DNA of 6,851 nucleotides from Lentisphaeria bacterium (lineage in GTDB: Bacteria; Verrucomicrobiota; Lentisphaeria; Victivallales; GWF2-50-93): the NCBI GenBank assembly GCA_020056205.1, contig JAGVIF010000169.1, positions 1-6,851 of the forward strand, written 5' to 3'. Below, one piece after another: positions 1 to 4,845 of the stretch. The position numbers and the translations under genes were made by a program. Position 1 is the stretch's first letter, and every line of letters starts with the position of its first letter. A model generated the notes under the pieces. That model searched no databases and was not told where the DNA came from. It saw nothing but the letters and a program-made list of their open reading frames with translations.

Positions 1-979
1 AAGGCGAAACATCCGTGTGAAAATTCATGCCGTAAAGTCCGGAAATGAAGGTAAGAGGCATGAATATTGTTGATATTATAGTCAAAACTTTCACTATCTC
101 GTTCATTCTATTACTGATGCTTGAAAGGTAGACATCAAGCAAACTCGCGAGGACATCGCGGTAGGTTTCGACAGTTTCCATAACCTGAACTGTATGGTCG
201 TAAGAATCCTTTAGATAAATTAAAACGTCTTCTTTTATTATTTCGGAGTGGGAGCGATGCATGCTTGACAGAATTTCCCGCAAAGGCCACACGGATTTTC
301 TGAGAAATATCATCTCGCGTTTTAACTCATGTATGTCCATCAAAGAATCATTAGAGGGCTTGCTCATCAACAAATTTTCCTCAATCTCCTCAATCTCCTC
401 GCCTATTTTATCGAGGACGACGAAGTAGCCGTCCACTATGGCATCTATCAAACTGTAAGCCAGATAGTCGGCGCCCATTTTTCTTATTTTGCCCTTGTTG
501 CTGCGTATTCTCTCCCTTATGATGCCAAAAACATCCCCCTCCGTCTCCTGAAATGTCACGAGACAATTTTTCATTAACACCATGCTCACCTGTTCAGCGC
601 TGATGATGTATTCCTTTTCATCGAAAGTTATCATTCTGAGAACAATAAACAGGAAATTATCGTATTCTTCTATCTTTGGGCGCTGGTCGGTGGTCAAAAT
701 ATCCTCAAGTATCAGCGGATGCACTCCGAAACGTTCTCCTATCTTACTGATCACCGAAGTGTCATGCAATCCGTCTATATTTATCCATGACACCAAAGTA
801 TTCTCGGGCGGATTAAAACATTCCTCTATTGTTTCGGCAGTCTTTTCATCAAGGAAAGAGTCCCCGTAATTCATGCATTTGATTACAGTCTTTTTGTAAC
901 GGTCCTCGCTGAGATGTAAAAGCGACCCGGGAGGGAGCCCTTTTCGTCTTGCCGCATTTTCAAGATACCTAGAAATCAT
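1..979 (-). CDS. corA: CorA-family Mg2+/Co2+ channel, C-terminus cut off by the window edge
   Basis: The reverse strand reads open from an ATG at 979 down to base 2 (326 codons, no stop), so the gene is partial at its C-terminus. Seen: a start-proximal KGLPPGSL stretch (residues 13-20), a GVHPLILEDIL segment (85-95), QRPKIEEYDNFLFIVLRM (99-116), a long charged helical region (about 185-290) and VKVLTIISTIFMPLTFISG leading into YGMNF, with the selectivity signature GMN at 317-319. This order is that of the Thermotoga-type CorA (about 350 residues): an N-terminal cytoplasmic funnel, a long stalk helix ending in TM1, the GMN loop and then TM2. TM2 and the basic tail are missing here only because the window ends. 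The family forms homopentameric inner-membrane channels for Mg2+, and often Co2+ or Ni2+, gated by intracellular Mg2+. The Shine-Dalgarno is weak (AGAGAAG-like, 983-990). The gene is divergent from the activase fusion. Confidence 0.95.
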   Translation of the reverse strand, partial: MISRYLENAARRKGLPPGSLLHLSEDRYKKTVIKCMNYGDSFLDEKTAETIEECFNPPENTLVSWINIDGLHDTSVISKIGERFGVHPLILEDILTTDQRPKIEEYDNFLFIVLRMITFDEKEYIISAEQVSMVLMKNCLVTFQETEGDVFGIIRERIRSNKGKIRKMGADYLAYSLIDAIVDGYFVVLDKIGEEIEEIEENLLMSKPSNDSLMDIHELKREMIFLRKSVWPLREILSSMHRSHSEIIKEDVLIYLKDSYDHTVQVMETVETYRDVLASLLDVYLSSISNRMNEIVKVLTIISTIFMPLTFISGLYGMNFHTDVSP

Positions 980-1026
980 CGCGCTTCTCTATAAAATTGT
1001 TCGAAGTTTATTCTATCTTTTCTCAT
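976..1026 (-). CDS. possible 16-codon leader ORF overlapping the corA start
   Basis: On the minus strand an ATG at 1026 opens 16 codons (MRKDRINFEQFYREAR), and the TGA stop (976-978) overlaps the corA ATG (977-979) as ATGA. A purine-rich AAGAGAGA lies immediately upstream of the ATG, close for a ribosome site. The ATGA overlap would allow translational coupling to corA, whose own ribosome site is weak. A short leader ORF upstream of corA is known in Salmonella, but no sequence relation is claimed. The ORF is short enough to arise by chance. Confidence 0.25.
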   Translation of the reverse strand: MRKDRINFEQFYREAR

Positions 1027-1085
1027 TCTCTCTTTTATGGAAAATAAAGTAAACTGAAAAAAATAAAAAACAAGCCTCAATTTTA

Positions 1086-1114
1086 TGGTAAAAACATTAA
1101 AATCGTGATATAGT
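1086..1114 (+). promoter_or_regulatory. candidate extended -10 promoter for the activase fusion
   Basis: TGATATAGT at 1106-1114 fits an extended -10 box (TGnTATAAT with one mismatch). The -35 region 17 bases upstream (TGGTAA, 1086-1091) is poor, as tolerated with extended -10 promoters. The surrounding DNA is AT-rich and the predicted leader before the ATG at 1213 is about 90 bases. This is inferred from motif match only. Confidence 0.35.
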
Positions 1115-1212
1115 AGACTTTCACGCGGTAGAATCAACCTAAGCTTTGTGGTTCAATCGGCCGAATTTACTGCAAGTCCTGCAATCGGCTCAAATAAAAA
1201 ACGGAGAAAAAA

Positions 1213-3354
1213 ATGTCTGAAATATACCTCGGAATAGATATCGGATCTACGACTTTCAAAGCTGTCCTGCTGAGCGCCAAAAGCAAAGTTCGCCATTCTC
1301 TATACATGAGGACAAAACCTGCCGAAGGCCGCGACGACAGGGTCATCTGCGGCGGGCGCTGCCATGAATGCGGAAAATGCCATCTCGGCGCTTTGAAAAA
1401 AACTATCGGCGACTTTCTCGCTTCAGCCGGAATAAGGGAAGGCGATGTGAGAGGGACAGTAGTCACGGGAAGTCAAATTGTCGAAGAATTACATCGTTTC
1501 ATCAAATACGACCATTACGTCAGCGAAATATCCGCGCACGTAGCCGGAACGCTCCAATATTACCCCGACTGCAAAGCCATACTTGATGTGGGAGGACAAG
1601 ACAGCAAGGCTATATTATACAACGACGGCATGAAAATGTGGACATCAAAAATGAGCGGAATTTGCGCCGCCGGAACAGGGGCTTTTCTTGACAGCGTGGC
1701 GGCAAAGCTTAATATCCCTGTCGAATCTATGGCGGACAAGGTTAATTACGATTCCGACCTTGAATTTTCGTCTGTGTGCGCCGTTCTGAGCGCCACATCC
1801 ATAAACAAATTTAAAAATAGATTTCCGCTCGGAGATATAATCGGCGGAGCCTGCAGGGCACAAGCCAGAACCGTTATGTCAGGGGTCGGAGAAATTTTTC
1901 TCGGCTACAAAGGAGACATTCTTTTTCAGGGCGGAGTCGCTGCCAACAGGGCTGTCGCTTATTATCTGAAAGAAATAACAGGGAACAATATTATAATTCC
2001 GGAATTTCACAGGGTAATGGGAGCGCTTGGCGCCGCAGTATTGGCAAAACAATACTGTCAAATCGGCAAAACTCTCCCGAAAACGAAAAAAACGGAGATA
2101 GTCTACAGCGAAAAACTTAAAGCTGTTTCTCAACGGGCCAACCTCACGAGAAGAGAATTTTTTTCATCCGGCAACAAGGCGCCTCTCGTGTGGAGGAATC
2201 TATTCTTCCCATCTGAAATTCTCAATGCGATGGGGCTCAGAAGCCTGACGCTTGAAACCTACGCCGCCCTTCACGCTAGGAGCCAAAAGAAGATAAGAAA
2301 AGCTCTCGACAATGCCGCCTGCAAAGGTTTCTCGGCGGAGACATGTTCTTTTCTTCGTGTTCTGCAGGGGATTGAATTGCCAAAACCGGATTTCATCGTC
2401 TCCACAAATCAGCCGTGCCAACAGGGAGAAAGGGTTTTCAGGGATTTGGCAAAGTCATACGGAGTTAACGACAAGTTCTATTCCCTACACACTCCGGTCA
2501 TGGAGGACAACGCCTCCGTTGAAACGATCGCGGAGGGGCTTGAAGAAGCTGTCTTCAGGCTTGAAAAAGCGACCGGAATAACGCTTGACAACGCGAGACT
2601 TGCGGAGTCATGCGAACTCTCCAACGAGGCGAGAGAAATCGCGATGAAATGCAATGATTTGCGCCTGAACTCCCCTCCCCTCGTGCGCGGGTCCGACGCG
2701 GTATATTTTGCGTCCATGTTCTCGCAACTCTGGGGCAAAAGGGAATTCGTCCTTTTGCAGAAAAATTTCCTTGAGGACCTTGAAAAACGCGTAGAGAAGA
2801 CATCCAAGACATTAAAGATAGAGGACTCTCACCGAATATTGTGGCTGCATCTGCCGCCTTTTTATAATTCCAAGCTCCTCGATTTCATTGAGGTGGATTG
2901 CCTTGCGCCAATAATTTTTGAAGAGGTCAATTTTGTCGGATGGGAACCTCTCAGCGCCGAAGACCCATACAGATCTCTTGCAAAAAAACTCCTCACAGTC
3001 GGTTTTCTCGACCCACACCTTAGAGTGAGCCATGTCATCAACACATCAATAAAAGGAAAACTGAACGGCTGTATCCTCTACAACCATATGTTTGGAAGGT
3101 GCTCTATGTCCGACAGTTGTTTTATAAAAGATCTCCGCGAAGAACTCGCGAGGGCTAAGATACCGCTTCTTGTCCTCGACGGCGACTGTATAGATCCGAC
3201 AATTGACCCGTGCAGCACATACACCAAGGTGTCATCCTACATCGAGGCTCTCAACGAAAAGAAGTATGGAAATATATTCGGGACTGCGATTCAACCCAAT
3301 CATAACGAAGAAAACAAACAGATGATTCCATTTGAAATGGCGAAAGCTCTTTGA
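1213..3354 (+). CDS. 2-hydroxyacyl-CoA dehydratase-type activase fused to a dehydratase/double-cubane-like subunit
   Basis: This 713-residue protein joins two parts that are usually separate. Residues 1-280 are a BcrA/BadF/HgdC-type ATPase of the ASKHA fold: phosphate-1 GIDIGSTTFKA (7-17), phosphate-2 DVGGQDSKA (125-133) and adenosine motif FQGGVAANRA (238-247). It has the two family cysteines for the [4Fe-4S] cluster shared across the dimer, C151 (GICAAGTGAF) and C189 (SSVCAV). Residues about 311-685 resemble HgdB/YjiM: FPSEILNAMGL (332-342), ETCSFLR (376-382), STNQPCQQ (397-404), NGC...GRC...SDSC (C620, C630, C636) and DGDCIDP (656-662). Family knowledge: the activase couples ATP hydrolysis to low-potential electron transfer into an Fe-S partner in the cytoplasm. 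That partner dehydrates 2-hydroxyacyl-CoA or, in double-cubane proteins, reduces small molecules. The substrate is unknown. Odd: an added CX3CX2CX2C motif (C46, C50, C53, C56). Start chosen from GGAG at 1203-1206, six bases before ATG. No second dehydratase subunit is adjacent. Confidence 0.88.
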   Translation: MSEIYLGIDIGSTTFKAVLLSAKSKVRHSLYMRTKPAEGRDDRVICGGRCHECGKCHLGALKKTIGDFLASAGIREGDVRGTVVTGSQIVEELHRFIKYDHYVSEISAHVAGTLQYYPDCKAILDVGGQDSKAILYNDGMKMWTSKMSGICAAGTGAFLDSVAAKLNIPVESMADKVNYDSDLEFSSVCAVLSATSINKFKNRFPLGDIIGGACRAQARTVMSGVGEIFLGYKGDILFQGGVAANRAVAYYLKEITGNNIIIPEFHRVMGALGAAVLAKQYCQIGKTLPKTKKTEIVYSEKLKAVSQRANLTRREFFSSGNKAPLVWRNLFFPSEILNAMGLRSLTLETYAALHARSQKKIRKALDNAACKGFSAETCSFLRVLQGIELPKPDFIVSTNQPCQQGERVFRDLAKSYGVNDKFYSLHTPVMEDNASVETIAEGLEEAVFRLEKATGITLDNARLAESCELSNEAREIAMKCNDLRLNSPPLVRGSDAVYFASMFSQLWGKREFVLLQKNFLEDLEKRVEKTSKTLKIEDSHRILWLHLPPFYNSKLLDFIEVDCLAPIIFEEVNFVGWEPLSAEDPYRSLAKKLLTVGFLDPHLRVSHVINTSIKGKLNGCILYNHMFGRCSMSDSCFIKDLREELARAKIPLLVLDGDCIDPTIDPCSTYTKVSSYIEALNEKKYGNIFGTAIQPNHNEENKQMIPFEMAKAL

Positions 3355-3437
3355 GACCCATACCTGAATCCGAAAAGACGTGCGGGAGTTCGAGAGTGCG
3401 GAAATGTGGGAGTGAAAAAAGTAGAAAACTTAAACCT

Positions 3438-3499
3438 GATTTTGTTGGAGTTCACAACTTCAGTTGTGTGATTTGTTGGAGTTCACAGCTTTAGCGTGG
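3438..3499. repeat. two tandem degenerate units of 32 and 30 bases
   Basis: Units at 3438-3469 and 3470-3499 share GTTGGAGTTCACA and end in related sequence (ACTTCAGTTGTG versus GCTTTAGCGTGG). The first unit contains its own hairpin: CACAACT (3453-3459), a two-base loop, AGTTGTG (3462-3468). The 20-base core of the second unit (3475-3494) is the reverse complement of 3583-3602 except for one position, which would be a U-G wobble in RNA. Confidence 0.75.
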
Positions 3500-3520
3500 G
3501 ATTTGAGGAAGTGTCAAAGC

Positions 3521-3618
3521 GTCAGCGATGAACTGCGATTTTCGCAGTTTTATCAAAATGAAACTGCACAGGAAAGACACATCTGAAGCTGTGAACTCCA
3601 ACGGCAGTTTCAAAGGAG
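3521..3618 (+). repeat. ~98-base palindromic intergenic repeat, copy A
   Basis: Matches copy B (4581-4679) with, by hand alignment, about 13 substitutions and one indel; the last 36 bases (3583-3618) are identical. Internal hairpin 1: ACTGCGA (3532-3538), loop TTT, TCGCAGT (3542-3548). Hairpin 2: GAAACTGC (3560-3567) with GCAGTTTC (3604-3611). It ends in AAAGGAG, which resembles a ribosome site. Related sequence (GTGTCAAAGCGTC / GTGTCAGAGTGTC) lies at both edges (3511-3523, 3619-3631). Confidence 0.85.
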
Positions 3619-3694
3619 AGTGTCAGAGTGTCGATGATTGCGCGATTAAAAAATCTCCAAATCTTAAAATCACCAAATACTAAGAGTTCGGCCT

Positions 3695-3747
3695 GCGGCG
3701 AGCTTGCCCGCAGTGAGCTTGCCTGCCCTGGCTTGCCGAAGGAGTCG
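3695..3747. repeat. GC-rich degenerate triplication ending in a CTGAGCTTGTCGAAG-like motif
   Basis: Three imperfect units end in GCTTGCC: 3695-3708, 3709-3723 and 3724-3737, followed by GAAGGAGTCGAA. The last part (CCTGGCTTGCCGAAGG, 3727-3742) resembles the common intergenic CCCTGAGCTTGTCGAAGGG repeat that I recall from many environmental bacterial genomes. Its GC content contrasts with the AT-rich bases just before it. Confidence 0.5.
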
Positions 3748-3801
3748 AATCCGAAGTGCGGAAAAAATATGTCCGATCCGGTCTATTCGACAATTGAATT
3801 A

Positions 3802-3822
3802 AAAATCGGCAATTGGAAATTG
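3802..3822 (+). repeat. left arm of a 21-base inverted repeat bracketing the exonuclease gene
   Basis: Bases 3802-3822 are the reverse complement of 4550-4570 at 20 of 21 positions, including a perfect 15-base core (GGCAATTGGAAATTG, 3808-3822). The arm ends two bases before the exonuclease ATG at 3824 and supplies the only ribosome-site candidate (TTGGA, 3813-3817). Confidence 0.75.
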
Positions 3823-3823
3823 T

Positions 3824-4366
3824 ATGAACTGGACTGAACACGGCCCCTTCACTTTTTTCGACGTTGAAACAACGGGCATGTCCCCGGTTAAGGACAAAAT
3901 TGTCGAAATCGCCGCAATACGCGTGGAGAAGGACGGATGCCGGAAATATTTTTCTTCCCTAGTCAATCCCGGATTTCCGGTTCCCCCGCAAAGCGCCGCC
4001 GTACACGGGATAACCGATGAAATGCTCGCCTCCGCTCCAAAATTTGAATCGGTTGCGCCAAAATTCCTCGATTTCGCTCTTGAAACCGCTCTCATCGCTC
4101 ATAACGCCGCGTTCGACCTTGCCTTTCTTCAGGAAAGCCTTGCGCGGGAAGGATTTAAGACGTGGAACGGAAAAACAATTGACTCCATAAAAGTCCTCAA
4201 AAAAATTTTTCCGGGCCTGCCCTCATACAGCCTTTCATACTTGCGGGAATATTTCGCCGTCGAACCGCGCAACGGCCAAGCCCACAGAGCTTTTGCCGAC
4301 GCCGAATGCATGATGAAAATATTCTCAATAACAATGAAACAAATCCAGAGTCATTCCACAGGATGA
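3824..4366 (+). CDS. DEDDh 3'-5' exonuclease, DnaQ-like (polymerase III epsilon family)
   Basis: The 180-residue protein has the full DEDDh set. Exo I is FFDVETTG (11-18, D13 and E15). Exo II is LIAHNAAFDLAFL (90-102, D98). Exo III is AHRAFADAE (153-161, H154 and D159). The VHGITDEML stretch (60-68) is also typical. It is about the size of a bare catalytic domain, without the PolC/tau-binding tail of a true epsilon subunit and without a helicase or UvrC fusion. The family removes nucleotides from 3' ends of DNA or RNA with two metal ions. Substrate and pathway (proofreading, repair or RNA trimming) cannot be told from sequence, so no symbol is given. Start at ATG 3824 is chosen because the strand FTFFDVET begins nine residues in; the ribosome site is weak (GGA, 3815-3817) and lies inside an inverted-repeat arm. 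The gene stands alone between repeat blocks. Confidence 0.92.
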   Translation: MNWTEHGPFTFFDVETTGMSPVKDKIVEIAAIRVEKDGCRKYFSSLVNPGFPVPPQSAAVHGITDEMLASAPKFESVAPKFLDFALETALIAHNAAFDLAFLQESLAREGFKTWNGKTIDSIKVLKKIFPGLPSYSLSYLREYFAVEPRNGQAHRAFADAECMMKIFSITMKQIQSHSTG

Positions 4367-4384
4367 CGGATGACTGGATCATTG

Positions 4385-4485
4385 GTAAATATTCACCGAA
4401 CCCCGCCTGCCTGTGCGTGTCCGCCTGACTGCGAGCGTTCTCGCTCAGGCAGGCACGCAGACAGGTCCTTTCGGTGAATATTTAC
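4385..4485. repeat. 101-base near-complete inverted-repeat element
   Basis: Perfect 16-base terminal arms (GTAAATATTCACCGAA at 4385-4400, complement at 4470-4485) enclose a GC-rich centre that also folds. CCTGT (4410-4414) pairs with ACAGG (4461-4465), GCGTG (4415-4419) with CACGC (4454-4458), CCTGA (4424-4428) with TCAGG (4445-4449), and GCGAG (4431-4435) with CTCGC (4440-4444) around a CGTT loop. It begins 18 bases after the exonuclease stop. No T tract follows, so a standard intrinsic terminator is unlikely. The AT-rich ends with a GC-rich core resemble a small non-autonomous element, but no target duplication is clear. Confidence 0.85.
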
Positions 4486-4549
4486 GACTTGGCGAAGGCG
4501 GAAGACTATCCAAAAATAGGAGCCAAGGAATTTCAAAGTTTTGAACACT

Positions 4550-4570
4550 CAATTTCCAATTGCCAATTTT
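4550..4570 (-). repeat. right arm of the 21-base inverted repeat
   Basis: Reverse complement of 3802-3822 at 20 of 21 positions, about 180 bases beyond the exonuclease stop. It abuts TTTCAAAGGAG (4568-4578), which recurs at the end of repeat copy B (4669-4679), so copy B is bracketed by a short direct repeat with a 101-base period. Confidence 0.75.
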
Positions 4571-4580
4571 CAAAGGAGAA

Positions 4581-4679
4581 GTCAGCGTCCTACTGCGCGT
4601 TGCGCAGTTTTATCAATAAGAAACTGCCCAAGAAGGACACACGCTGAAGCTGTGAACTCCAACGGCAGTTTCAAAGGAG
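4581..4679 (+). repeat. ~98-base palindromic intergenic repeat, copy B
   Basis: Same orientation as copy A, 1,060 bases downstream. Hairpin 1 is ACTGCGC (4592-4598), loop GTT, GCGCAGT (4602-4608): the loop-closing pair is C-G where copy A has A-T, so both partners changed together. Hairpin 2 (4620-4627 with 4665-4672) is identical to copy A. The sequence CTGAAGCTGTGAACTCC at 4644-4660 lacks the nearby upstream complement that copy A has. Confidence 0.85.
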
Positions 4680-4705
4680 GAGCAAATAAAATGCGAAATC
4701 CGTTC

Positions 4706-4761
4706 GTAGTAGCGCAATTTATTGCGCGTTATCAAGAACGGCGTATAAATTCGCCCACTAC
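4706..4761. terminator. imperfect hairpin, possible terminator for the minus-strand nadK operon
   Basis: Left arm 4706-4727 and right arm 4741-4761 pair as GTAGT, GCG, AATTTAT and CGC blocks (about 18 pairs with small bulges) around a 13-base loop. The left arm also contains GCGCAAT/ATTGCGC (4712-4727). It sits at the end of the minus-strand small ORF, with a loosely T-rich run (ATTTCGCATTTTATTT) following on the minus strand. That T tail is weak and not adjacent, so termination is inferred from structure and position. Confidence 0.4.
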
Positions 4762-4826
4762 AAACAAAGCGATGCCGATAGCGATACCGACCCCGAAATA
4801 AATAAAATCCGGAAATTTCGCGTCAT
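4732..4826 (-). pseudogene. possible small membrane-protein ORF, frame broken or -1 shifted
   Basis: In the nadK frame, directly beyond the nadK TAA, 37 sense codons run to TGA at 4732-4734. They encode a clear hydrophobic helix (FIYFGVGIAIGIALFVVG) followed by EFIRRS. That frame has no ATG, GTG or TTG before the helix. An ATG at 4826, 19 bases after the nadK stop, reads MTRNF and then leaves this frame. A heptamer A AAT TTC (4812-4818 on the reverse strand) at that point fits the X XXY YYZ pattern. A -1 slip there would give a 31-residue protein, MTRNF joined to PDFIYFG and the helix. It may instead be a decayed gene, a sequence error or chance; no ribosome site is visible. If real, it is a single-pass membrane peptide, third in the nadK operon. 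Confidence 0.3.
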
Positions 4827-4845
4827 GTGCAACGCAAAATGTAGG

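Larger units (their letters stand above)
3355..3823. other. repeat-rich intergenic region without a convincing gene
   Basis: Nothing here looks like a conserved protein on either strand. It holds, in order: a purine-rich stretch with GAATCCGAA...GTGCGG (3366-3385) that recurs at 3747-3760; two tandem 30-32 base units (3438-3499); the first copy of a ~98-base palindromic repeat (3521-3618); an AT-rich stretch of AAATCTCC/AAATCACC-like words (3650-3680); a GC-rich degenerate triplication (3695-3737); and the left arm of a 21-base inverted repeat (3802-3822). No terminator with a clear T tract was found after the activase fusion. Confidence 0.7.
4367..4845. other. repeat- and hairpin-rich region between converging genes
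   Basis: Between the exonuclease stop and the nadK stop lie a 101-base inverted-repeat element (4385-4485), the right arm of the 21-base inverted repeat (4550-4570), repeat copy B (4581-4679), a second hairpin (4706-4761) and, on the minus strand, a possible small membrane-protein ORF (4732-4826). Bases 4486-4549 show nothing I can name. Confidence 0.7.

Noticed and set aside
329..869. Plus-strand ORFs at 329-577 and 582-869
   Set aside because: Both are antisense to corA, which matches its family along its whole visible length.
3438..3618. Possible CRISPR array from the repeated GTTGGAGTTCAC words
   Set aside because: There are only two adjacent direct units, no regular spacers and no cas genes; the other copies are inverted.
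3628..3837. A 69-codon ORF upstream of and overlapping the exonuclease start, preceded by AAAGGAG
   Set aside because: It starts at GTG, runs through degenerate intergenic repeats, and encodes a low-complexity product. The ribosome-like site belongs to repeat copy A.
4385..4485. Intrinsic terminator for the exonuclease gene
   Set aside because: The stem is long and its centre GC-rich, but no T run follows on either strand; described as an inverted-repeat element instead.
4691..4801. A 36-codon plus-strand ORF (starting MRNPFVVAQ) behind a strong AAAGGAGG site
   Set aside because: The site is the end of repeat copy B and the ORF crosses the 4706-4761 hairpin. Its end is the antisense of the minus-strand hydrophobic helix, which looks the more protein-like of the two strands.
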